Of a DNA stretch of 64,000 nt, positions 32,201 through 42,599 are shown piece by piece. A model generated the notes under the pieces. It was not told the origin of the DNA. It ran no database searches and saw only the letters and a list, made by a program, of their open reading frames with translations. This DNA is from Pomphorhynchus laevis (lineage: Eukaryota; Acanthocephala; Palaeacanthocephala; Echinorhynchida; Pomphorhynchidae): the NCBI GenBank assembly GCA_012934845.2, contig WNNJ02000681.1, positions 1-64,000 of the forward strand. Direction: 5' to 3'. The number at the start of each line of letters is the position of its first letter. Position 1 is the stretch's first letter. Position numbers and translations under genes: made by a program.

Positions 32201-35200
32201 ACGAAAATTGCTATTTATCAAGCATGCGTCATTTTAAAATAAATTAACAAACAAGCTTACAAATATAAGAAATAATAAAATAAAAGAATTAAACAATTAA
32301 ATCATTTGAGTTAACGAAGATAAAAAAGTAGCTATGAATGAAATTCTAGAAAGATCATGTACAAATCCAAATTACTTCATAATTCTGATGGAATAATTCA
32401 TAGGAAAATGCATTTCAAATGTTCCTTTGAAAATGTTCCAAATAAGGATCTATGACTAAGATAGCCCAGCGACGACACAAAGCTTATAAGATCGCGATAG
32501 GAACGTGATAAACGTAGTTATCTTATCACTTTTATGGTGATCATCATTGATATCATGGTTTCGAGGTAAATTATAATGATCCTTTATGTGAATTATGATC
32601 AAAAATGACAATTATACGGTGTATTGATCATCATTAGGCCCCATGTGAGACGAATGAATTCCGTTTCGTATTCTTATGAAAACAAAAAATCTAAAAAGTT
32701 CAATATGGGTACAATAAAAAACACGTTGAAAATTCTGGATCTATAGCGATAATGATAATAATTTTGACACGCTTTTGACATTAAGTTGCAAACCAATATC
32801 AAAAATACCTGAATTCTTTGTCATTGCTTCGAGTATCAAACTCCAATCACTGTTTACGTTGGATTTTATTCGCTTAACCCGAATTTCATATCGTGAGAAT
32901 GGATTTAAACCCTTTATGTAACATCTAGTAGTGTTGGTAATTTGGGATTTAGTAATCTCGTGCAAATGACTTTTAAAATTTAAACTTAGAATTTATAGTA
33001 ATACTTGCATACCTTTTGATATGACCTATGTTTGCGTGAGAAAGTGTGTATTCGACTATGTAATTCACGGGCGGCATGCTGAAAGAAACGCGAGGATTAG
33101 AATCGTCGTACCAACTAACATATAATTGCGTCGCAGTTGTCGAGATAATTCTTAATTCGGTCGGAGGCAATGTTAACCCTAAACTCGGTTGAATAATCTA
33201 TCACTGAAATTAATCCAATAACAATTCGGTTCGCCGTTAATAAAATATGAACAACAATATTTGATAAATAGTATATATATTGTTGAGTATGAGATCATGA
33301 AGATCGATTGAAATCGAGACTGGTGATCCTGTTATGAATACTTAATTATCTATTGAATAGTTGCCAAGTCACACAAGGTGACTGTCGCTTAAAAACCAGC
33401 TACAAAATCCTTCCTTCATGACTTCAAATTCCATACACCCTGACTACTAGCGGCATCATTGCCACAGCCGTTTTCGTTTCGCCCGCTTTCTGCCATATAT
33501 ATAATTTTAAATCAGAATGCATATATATTCAATAAGCCACATGCAATGTATGACAATAAATCTAATGGAAACTCGAATTGCCTATCATGACCGAAATAAC
33601 ATGAAATTCGTTCGTATCATTATAGATTTTATATTTTCTTTCGTATCATTATAGATGTTATATTTTCTTTCGTATCATTATAGATGTTATATATTCTTTC
33701 GTATCATTATAGATGTTATATTTTCTTTCGTATCATTATAGATGTTATATTTTCTTTCGTATCATTATAGACGCTATCGTCGAAAGCTAATATTATTTTA
33801 TTTTCTATAATAAATTACTTGTGTCTATAATGCCCATCAACCTCAAGGAAGTTGACTTTGTCAGGAAAGCAAATCTTGATTTTAAATAGTATTTTCAAAT
33901 TATATATTAATATATATATAAATTTATTTAGAATTCTAATCCCAATTAGGATATTAATGGGATTAACACTAATCGCATCCTTCTTCCATAGGATAAATTT
34001 CTATTATTAAATTAATCATTAATTCCTATGATCATTAATTATTAATTCTTATGATCATTAATCATTAATTATTAATCATTAATTCCTATGATTAAAATTA
34101 TCCAAGTTATCCATGTTATCCAATGATTTAGGTTATCAAATGATCAAATTGATCAAATTAAAGGTCAGTATTAAATATTAAATCAAAAATACAATTAAAT
34201 TAATAATTAATTTAAATTAAAGATTAAATTAGATTAATTAATAATAATTTAATAATAATTAAATTATCAAAATTTAAATTAGATAAAAATTGAAAATTAA
34301 AAATTAATATCAAAGATTAAATTACGATTAGAATAATCTAATCCAAATCCCAATCCATATGGCATTTAGAACAAAGATCGGCTAAAGAGCAAGACGTAAC
34401 TAATATCATTGATATTATCGTAACTTTCAATTCAAGTCATTATAAATCTATGGTTGACACATATTATTACGATTAGTTTAAAAATATCGAAGGCAAAAAG
34501 TTATAAAAAAATTTTATAAATGTAAATATTTATTTAAAGACAAACTATTTATTATTACAGTAAAGAGGAACACATTTATTTCAAATTTTAAAAATTATAT
34601 CGCACTCTCCAAGTAATCGGAAATAGAAATATTACATATTATGTCAAGCCCAGAAGAACTCGGTTTAAAAGCATCATATAATGCTTTTTTATTTAGCCTT
34701 GTAAAATTAAAGTCGGCAGTGAATTCAGTTGGGTCAGCTAAGGCTATCAATTTTAGAAATAACGATAAAACATCAAGAAACATAAACATGCTTACTACAA
34801 TTTGTCTCGTGTATTTTTACAATATTATCAACAAAGATCGCCAGCCAACCGCATTTATTGTATATTTTGAACACGCAGTTTTAAAAATTATTTTTCGATT
34901 AAATTTAATTGATTAATAACCTCATTACTAAAGGTTCCAACAAGTTAAAAATGAAAAGGGTAAAATAAATGATTTAAATATAAAATTTAATAAATTTACA
35001 TAAATTATTAAAATGTGTGTGTTAAATTAAAAAAATGTAATATATAGCATTATCTCAGTTATAATATATATTACTTTTTATATCATTATTATATACTATA
35101 AAAATGATAGGGGTAAATAATATTATGCTATAATAATGCTAATGTGGAAAATTATCATCTCTATTATTATTATAATTATTATAAATATAAAATATTATAA

Positions 35201-38200
35201 TTGATAATATTTTTTATTGTTTTTATACTTTATAAACTCAAATTTTAATTTTATGCTCTTTGATCATCTCTACTATAAATATACCAGCCATTTAAATTCC
35301 AGGAATAGAAAATATTATCAGACAAAACGATCTATTTAAAATAAAACATTAGAAGTAAAATATAATATTTACGGAAGTTTGTATAACTTGTAATTTTGTA
35401 ATATATTTTTATTAAATCATTTAAGCGATATCTCAGCTATTATTACAGATAACCGTTGAACATATATCCTTTTTAAGTAAAGGTTCAAATATTACAGGTT
35501 AGGCTATGAAAGAATATCTTAGCCGAATAATGAAAAATACTGAATCGTTTAATCGAATGATTGAAGAAGATGCAATGTGGGCCACGAGAAATCAAAATCA
35601 ATCAAAATTAGTAACTAAGGTGCATTACCTGTATCCAATAAGATACTATCTTGTATTCCAGTTGATACTGTATTGTCTAATAATATCGATCGAACAAGCA
35701 CGGTATATTCATGATCCTTTACTAAAGATAAATTCAAATTATAATTGCACAATTTCATCAAATTAATTATAAATTAAATATTATTTAATTAAAATTCGCA
35801 ATTTTACATCAAAATTCAAGATGCTTAATTACTTCTAGATAAAAATGTTTCTACAAATCTAGCATTTTAATTCCAAATTATTATTAATTTTAGTAATGCA
35901 TTCAGATTTAAGTTAACGTCATAAATTTGATAGTAAATAAATATTTTAAGTGAACATCATGATTAACGTATAATTAACATCATTGTAGTTAGCGACTAAA
36001 GCTATTAATTGTAGATTTCTTACGAGCTAATTATTATTCGAGCATTCTTGTCTTACTATTAATCTTCATAATTTTCAAACTATTTTTTTAATTTAAATTC
36101 TCTTCGAATGAAAATATTTTTGTAAACAATAATTAATGTTAATAAATCAGATTAGTTATCTGTGCCTACGCGTTTAGTATTATATATAAATTTGAAAATA
36201 GTATATGCCTAAGAATTAAGATTGGAGGTCATCAGATTGAATTGCTATAGTATCGGATTTCACGTCCTATTCCTCAATACATCATAACAGCGTGAGGCAA
36301 ATACATGCTAATAATGTATTTCCAATTCGATCAAGTAGCGTAATACCTTATTCTAACATAATATAATTGATTATTTTTAGATTTTAAATATTTTTGTTTG
36401 ATTTTTTTATAATATCTGAGTTTCCATATATTTGTTTTATATACGTATATAGGGTATATTGATATACTATATTTATTATAGTATATCATTATAGTATATT
36501 ATTATTGTATTAATATTAAATTATTAAATTATTTTATATACTATATACTATATTAAATTATTTTATTGATTTTAAAGAAAACCAAATTATTATCATCGGC
36601 AATTCTAAAAATTTCATAATTAAAAATTTAAAATTGAAATTTAAAATAAAAGTTAATTTTTATGAATTGACTAATAAATAACAGACGATGTATCATAATA
36701 AGGATTAGAGGTCATCGTGAGACACTGCTATGCTATTAGGTTTCGACCCCTATTCCTCAACCCAGCATAGCGGTGGGTCCAAATTAACGATTAACCTAAA
36801 TTGCCTAGTTGCTGATTCAATCAATAATTGATTGGGGTTAGTACATTTATAAAATAAAGTTGAAATTTTATTTTATATTACCCTGGTTTCACCGAAATGT
36901 GAAATGTAAGTATTGGATCAGTAGCTGATGAGATTTATCAATCTGAAATGTTGCGTACTGCTGTTGGCTTATAGATAGCATTAAAGAAACGTGCAAGATA
37001 AAATAAAAAATTTCAATTGTGACAATAATTGCACAATTAAATTAACTAAAATTTGGAAACATATTATAGATGACTAGTTTGAAAATAGCAATTAATTGCA
37101 AAAATAGGTGAGTATTCAAATTGAAGGTATTACCTTCCCTTACACGCTGATTTAATTTGAAAACATAAATGATTCCAATTAAATTTGCGAAATACAAGAC
37201 GAGTATTTCATCAAATTTAATTGTCAATAAAGTAGACGAATCGAATGATCGTCAGCCAACATTAAAAGAACCGAAAGCTGAAAGGAAGGTATTGGATCAT
37301 TAGTTGATCAGGTCCACCAATACTGGAATGAAGCGTAATGTTGTTGGCTTATAGATAGGATTGAAGCAGCGTTCAGGATGAAAAACAGTCATCAAAATTT
37401 CAATAGTAACAATGACTGCACTGGTATAACAACCTTTGATAATAGTAATTAATTTCAAAAATAGATAAGTTTTAAAAATTGAAGGTTGAACCTTTCCATA
37501 CTTTTGCTGATTTAATTTCAAATCAGAAATGATTTCAATTAAATTTGAAAATGTAAGATAAAAGTCTTTCATTAAATCTAATTGTCAGTAAAATCAGACG
37601 AGTTAACTGATTGTCAGTTAACATTATAAAACCGAAACGTGAAATGTAGGTATTGGATCAGCAGCTGATGAGGTTCACTAATACTGAAATGCAGTGTACT
37701 GCTGCTTGCTTATAAATAGCATTAAAGCAACAAGCAACGTGTAGTATAATCGAAAATTTCAATTGTAACAATTAAATTGACATAAAATGTTTGCGAAATT
37801 TCATTTAATGTATAACACAATTAAATGCGATTTGTTTTTTAATGTGTGTTAAGATTTAGAATGGTTTAGAATTAAATGCTTATTTCATGAAGGTTTAATA
37901 GCAAAATAGATTACTTTTAGTAATTCTTTTATATTTTAGCAAGTAATTAAACGAAATTCTAAATATTATTATTTTATATTAATTAAATCAATCTTAATTA
38001 TAATTCGAAAATTCGCAAGGTCAAAAACAGACATTTGATAGACTTTCTAAAGTTAAAAATATTATTCGATAAGGACAATTGTTTAATAAAATATTAATTG
38101 TTTAAAAAACATTTGTTTTATTGTATAACATAAATTCATTTAAAAATAGATCATTGAAAATTATTTTTCATATTTCTCTAGATACTATTTCAGAATAGAA

Positions 38201-41200
38201 GTTGTTTAAAAATAATCATAAAAAAGTCAAATTCATAAAATTTTCGCAAGGCTTGACCAAATATAAAATTAAAAGTTTCTTATTTGAACGCTTATTTATA
38301 AACGATTTAATTAAAAGTAAATCAATAATAAAAATTCGATTAAGCAATTTTCAAATTAAAAGGTTAATTTAAAATTATTATTTAATTTTAATAAATAATA
38401 GGAAGTGCTATGTGCCAGTCGATTAAGTATTAAATTGGAACCCCTTGCCAATTAGTCTATTTGTGGAGCGGTCCAGACAACGTATGTTCGACATTCGTTG
38501 ATCAAAGGCTAAATAATTAACCGGCTTGCATCAGCCGTAGGAAGTCTTTTTATAGACCATTTCAGATCCTTCTGATGACTCCAACGGCGGATTTGACAAT
38601 GGAAGAAAAGGTGGAAGAGAGTCACAGATGCCTGTTTCCTTACAGTAGCGATGTTAAATCATTAAAAGATATTGGGAACGGGATATAGCCGAACAAACAA
38701 AATCACTCCGATGACTCCAACGGCAGATTGACCAATGGACGAGAAGGCGGAACAGAGTCTCGGAGACCAATTTCCTTACAGTAGCGATGCTAGATCATCA
38801 AAGAATATCGGGAACGAGAGATAGCCGAACAAACAAACCAAAACAATGAAAATGACTAGCAAACAAATTACAAAATATAAATTAAGTGCGAAGAACAATG
38901 ATCAACTTAAAACTGACTGGAGGAGTATCATTGTCGGGTGCCGAGTGACTAGGCAGTTGTACGGAGACAACGAAAGAGGCATCAACACCCGAAGCGGACT
39001 AGCCTTCATGTAGGAACGTGGAATGTCATCTCGCTGGCGGGGAAGGAACCAGAATTAGTTGAGGAGATGGTTTGCTTCGGTCTAGAAATAGTCGGAGTGA
39101 CTTATCTTCATTATTTTGGAACTAGAACTAAACTTTTGGATCAAGGTTGGACCTTGAAGTATTCGGGACTTATCAACGGAAAGTGACGATAGGCGGGTGT
39201 AGGAATACTTACAAGTCCCCGGTTGTCGTTCGTGATAGAGAGGTTAAACCCGGAGAACGAAAGGCTGGCGTCTCTGAGACTTTTAGTCAAAGAGGGAAAA
39301 GGGATAACTGTTCTGTGTGTATTCTCGCAACATTATCTTGGAATACGCAGTCTTCGTGGAAGATCTTCAGGCTATTCTTGTTAGTACTTTGGTTGGAGAT
39401 TCCATCGTTATATGCTCATTGACTTCAATGCTCATGTTGGTATGCACATTAACAGTTGGAAGAGAGTGTTGGGGAGGAACGGACACTCTGATTTGAATGT
39501 GAATAGTGTTGAGTTATTGCACTTTTGTTCTCGTAACAATTTGTACATAACCAACACCATGTTTGAACATAAGGAGATCCATAGATGCACATGGCATCAA
39601 GATTCTCTCAGTCAAAGATCAATGATCGATTTTGTAATTGTCTCATCTGATCTGCGACGTTATGTTATGGACACTAGTGTGACGAGAGGAGCTGAGCTGT
39701 CAACCGGTCACTACCTTGTAGTTAGTAAGCTTCGATGTCAGGATCGGATGCTAGACAAGCCTGGTAAACCTAAACGTTGTGTGAGGGCGTGATGGGAGCG
39801 TCTAGCAGATGTTTATGTCAAATAACGTTTTACTGGCTATATCCGGTAGGACTTCTCTCGGTTGCCAGAAGAGGTGAATAACATTGATAAGGAATGGGAG
39901 ATGTTCAGATCCTCCCTTGTCAAAGCAACTGTGAAAAGTTGTGACTCGAAGGTCTTAGGTTCTTGTCGCGGAGATAATACTCGAACTACTTGGTGGACAC
40001 CAACAGTTAGAGACTTCGTCCAATAGAAAAAGCTGGCTTATATGGCAAATTTGTCTTATAAATAAATGGAAGCTGTAAACAAGTATCGAAGAGCAAAGAT
40101 AGCTTCAGCTCTATAAATTACTGAAGCATAGAAGGCGGCTTGGTAGAAGTTTGAAGAGCAATTAGAGCTTGATTATAAGTCAGCTTCGAAGATATTCTGG
40201 AGGACGATCAGGAACCTTCGTGTTGGAAAGCAGAAAACTTCTCAAACTATCTATGACAAGAGTGGATCTATGCTGACTGACATTGAAGAAATTCTTGGTT
40301 GTTGGAACTATCATTTCAGGAGTCTCCTTAATTCGGTGGATATGACTTCTCTTGTAGTTAAGCTTTTAGAACCAACGGAAGAGATCATATCTTTGGAAGA
40401 GGTCATTGCTATTGTTATAAAACTTCGTAATGACAAGTCTTATGGATTAGATGAGATTCAACCTGAAACTTTGAAGGCTCCCAACGTTGTTGGCATGAAG
40501 TGGCTAACATGGGTCTTCAACGTTGCATTGAAGTCGGGCAAAGTTGCTAGAGAGTGGCGAACTGGGGTGGTGATACCGATATTTAAGAAAGGTAACCGAA
40601 GAGTGTTTCCAATCATCGCGGCATCACTTTTTTAGCCAAACTAGTAAGCTATTTGCTACGGTTCTTAAGTTAAGGATACAGCCTATTATTGATCGACAGT
40701 TGAAAGAGGAATCAGCTCTTTACTCTCTCAACTATACTCGAACTGTCTTGAGAGTTCGCTAACCGGTCTACATGTACTTTGTAGATTTGGAGAAGGCGTT
40801 CAACCGAATTCCGCGAGAGGTTGTGGGAGGTACTAAGGAAGTATGGAGTACCACACTATCTTCGAGTAGCTGTGGCTTCTCTGTATGAACAAAGTATGAG
40901 TTGTGTTCGTATTCTAGGTAGGAAGTCTGAATCATTTCCTGTAGGCGTTGGGCTTAGTCAGGGTTGTCATTTGTTTCCACTTTTGTTCCTTGTTTACATG
41001 AACAAAATTTCGAGACTGGCTGCTCTGCCGAATGTTGGTCTTCAGTTCGGTTCCATCAGGATACCATCTCTGCTTTTTGCAGATGACGTTGTTTTGTTGG
41101 CATCTTGTTCTGAGGATTTACAATGCCTACTAGATCGATTCACGATGGAATGCCAAGCGGCAGAGATATTGGTTAGTACAACCAAGACTGTCTCTATGTG

Positions 41201-42580
41201 TTCGTCTCGCATTCAGGTGCAATGTCAAACCGGATTGAGAAGGTTCTTCCTGACGTAGAGGATTTCAAGTATTGAAATCCTCCACGAGAGATGTTCCTGC
41301 CGTCTCTCTCGAGGGACGGCAGGAACATCAGGGAGATTGAGAAGCGAATTTGTGCAGCTAACACAGCAATGAGTTTTGTACAGGTCTGTCATAATGAAGC
41401 GGGGGTTTAGTCTTCGGATGAAGTTTTCGGGTTACCACCAAATCTTAGTTCCTATCTTAACTTACGGTCATGAGCTTTGAGATGATCGAAAGGATAATAT
41501 CTCGGATACAGGTGGCCGAAATGAGGTTCCTTCGCGGTGTGATCGGCCTTAACCTAAGAGATAAGGTTAGGAATTCGGTTATCCGGGATGGACTAGGAGT
41601 AAGTAGCTGCTTCTCCACATCAAAGAAAGTTAGTGTAGGAGGCTAGGACATGTTCTGATGATGTCTAGGTATAGCCTTTCTCTCATAGCATTCTAGGCCG
41701 AACTCTCTAGAAAGAGACCTCGAGGAACCTCGATACCGGTATAGAGATTAAATCTCGAAATTGGCCGAAGATCGCCTTGGGCAATCTGAAAGAGAACTCT
41801 GGTATGTTGCCCAGGATCCCGATGTCTGGAATAGTTTGGTTCGTGCAATGCTTCCACGACTCGACACCCGGACACATTAGCAAAAGCACTGGCAAATGCC
41901 AGCGCAGGTATCTTTTATATCGGCTAATTATTATATCGGCTAACTAATGATCCTTTTTGGTGAAGCCGTTGGTGCCGGTTTAGCACTCTGTGATGGTACT
42001 AGAGATATTCTAGTACCTCATACACATTACTTGTTTATTGCCGTCTGCTAGTCATCCTCTGCATCCAGCAGTGGGAGGGATTTGGCACTGATGAGTTATA
42101 GTGATGACAAAACGGTATCAAATAATGTTATCGTCCTTCTTCCGCGTCTAGCTTAAAAGATTGTTAACATAATTATTTTATATTTTGAAAATTTGTTGCA
42201 AACAGTGTGATTATTAAGTTAATTATAAAATGAAATTAGATAGAGTGTATGAGAGATAAAACTTACATAAATTATCAATAATAACACTGTTAGTACTGGC
42301 AGTAGTATTGAATTCGTTGTCAAAAGGTCCATTTGATCCATATGAAACAACATAACTTTTCACATGGTGCGATGAAGTCCAAGACACTCTTATGGAATCC
42401 GCTGTAATTTGATAAAGCTCAATGGCGGCTGGTACGTTTTCATACGATCGTTTCATTATTGCTTTAACACAATACTTATAGATAGAATTTAAGAAAACAC
42501 TTACAAGCTACGGAAGAAATCCATATTGAAATTTGTGTGCAGATTAGAGTCGATGTAAATGTAGCTATTTTTATCCTCAT
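29247..42580 (-). CDS. Single-pass receptor with three FN3 domains (DCC/neogenin-like), nine exons
   Basis: Exons in transcript order: 42505-42580, 42267-42461, 35629-35721, 33013-33178, 32809-32969, 31162-31269, 30899-31114, 30608-30773, 29247-29478. All have GT/AG ends and matching phases, and total 1413 nt (470 residues). Exon 1 is a signal peptide (MRIKIATFTSTLICTQIS). FN3-1 is exons 2+3 (SIRVSWTSS, then EYTVLVRS), FN3-2 exons 4+5 (QLYVSWYDD, then SRYEIRVKRI), FN3-3 exons 6+7 (VTISWDRGD, FGYVLIYTD, HQIQNLKFQTLYSFMIYAKN). FN3-3 strongly recalls membrane-proximal domains of DCC/neogenin/frazzled netrin receptors. Exon 8 holds the membrane helix (FRFIILIVLLCTPLICAC). Exon 9 is a Ser-rich tail ending NTNYYRSN. 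Immunoglobulin domains and a recognisable P3 motif are absent. Several introns are 43-47 nt; intron 2 holds an RTE element. The likely role is an adhesion or guidance receptor; the ligand is unknown. Confidence 0.72.
30300..30400 (+). repeat. Penelope terminal-region remnant
   Basis: TTGAAATTCGAAAACGATTA, then TATTGACCGAAACATG and GTTAATGAATAACAT, resemble the minus-strand tail at 61.44-61.50 kb (TTGAAAAGGG, ATTGACCGAAACGTTG). It lies just downstream of exon 8, in intron 8 of the receptor gene. Confidence 0.4.
33608..33775. repeat. Minisatellite, 28-29 bp unit, six copies
   Basis: The unit TTTCTTTCGTATCATTATAG followed by ATGTTATAT is repeated head to tail with one or two changes per copy, in intron 3 of the receptor gene. 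Confidence 0.9.
33776..35500. other. Intron 3 of the receptor gene, AT-rich
   Basis: ATTAATCATTAATTCCTATG-type short repeats occupy 33990-34340. A minus-strand 64-codon frame at 34595-34789 starts with a signal-like stretch (MFMFLDVLSLFLKLIALA) and contains a donor-like ATAAT|GTAATA in the phase needed to join exon 4, so an alternative first exon is possible but unproven. The overlapping plus-strand frame is probably its shadow. Confidence 0.3.
36222..36790 (-). repeat. Two small-retroelement 3' ends with structured elements, copies E and F
   Basis: Copy E (36231-36332) has TCACG (36260-36264) with CGTGA (36291-36295) where other copies have GGCCCC/GGGGCC, and an outer-stem core GAATTG/CAATTC in place of GGAA/TTCC. 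Copy F (36706-36790) has GACCC (36745-36749) with GGGTC (36775-36779) and GCTATG with CATAGC, and ends before the hairpin. Both are in intron 2 of the receptor gene. Confidence 0.7.
36885..37790. repeat. Tandem middle repeat, period about 370 bp, 2.5 copies
   Basis: ATTGGATCA, GCTGATGAG and CTTATAGATAG followed by ATTAAAG/ATTGAAG recur starting at about 36890, 37269 and 37630. The units between hold AAATTGAAGGT...CCTT and TTAATTGTCA segments. The same family occurs inverted at 57.6-58.0 and 60.95-61.25 kb. No coding capacity. Confidence 0.75.
38990..39792 (+). pseudogene. RTE apurinic/apyrimidinic endonuclease domain
   Basis: It starts near 39015 (GTWNVISLAGKEPELVEEM) and is broken before 39412, where an open frame gives DFNAHVGMHINSWKRVLGRN, NTMFEHKEIHRCTWHQDSLS and RSMIDFVIVSSDLRRYVMDT. 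The catalytic DFN-H, TWHQ, S-D and final H (STGHYLVV) positions can be seen. It would nick target DNA. At least two frame changes separate the N-terminal part. Confidence 0.8.
40260..41640 (+). pseudogene. RTE reverse transcriptase domain, frameshifted
   Basis: Fragments in order: KSYGLDEIQPETLKAPN, REWRTGVVIPIFKKGNRR (40555-40610), YFVDLEKAF-NRIPREV in another frame near 40775, VGLSQGCH (motif B, about 40950), LLFADDVVLLAS (motif C, about 41076), then a thumb region interrupted by two perfect hairpins at 41258-41329 and an NLRDKVRNSVIRDGLG stretch near 41560. The YRGITLL region is damaged by stops. It is not functional. Confidence 0.8.
41258..41329. repeat. Two adjacent perfect snap-back palindromes in the RTE frame
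   Basis: GAGGATTTCAA (41258-41268) with TTGAAATCCTC (41272-41282), and GATGTTCCTGCCGTC (41290-41304) with GACGGCAGGAACATC (41315-41329). Related elements have a continuous coding sequence here, so each palindrome is a local inverted copy of coding sequence, not an ancestral structure. Confidence 0.85.
41875..42155. mobile_element. Half copy of MITE family 2
   Basis: ACATTAGCAAAAGCACTGGC, GTACTAGAGATATTCTAGTA, TTATTGCCGTCTGCTAGTCA and a final CTTCCGCGTCTAGCTTA correspond to the right half of the element at 27429-27810. It abuts the 3' end of the RTE element. Confidence 0.7.
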
Positions 42581-42599
42581 AATACAAAATTTCGGATTT

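Larger units (their letters stand above)
38401..41880 (+). mobile_element. Decayed RTE-clade non-LTR retrotransposon
   Basis: Nearly full length: a 5' region with a ~133-bp tandem duplication (38572-38706, 38707-38838), an apurinic endonuclease region, an RT region, and a C-terminal region recognisable to about 41860 (REL-YVAQDPDVWNSLVRAML). The frame is broken by stops and shifts. It lies in intron 2 of the receptor gene, opposite to transcription. The domain order and phrases match RTE elements such as Rex3 and BovB. Confidence 0.85.

Noticed and set aside
34641-34916. 91-codon plus-strand frame
   Set aside because: It overlaps a minus-strand frame with a signal-like start, and its C-terminal half is A/T-driven.
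35506-35766. 86-codon plus-strand frame
   Set aside because: Exon 3 of the FN3 receptor lies on the opposite strand (35629-35721) with matching splice phases, so this frame is better explained as its shadow.
41693-41895. Two overlapping minus-strand frames of about 60 codons
   Set aside because: They are antisense to the C-terminal region of the RTE element.
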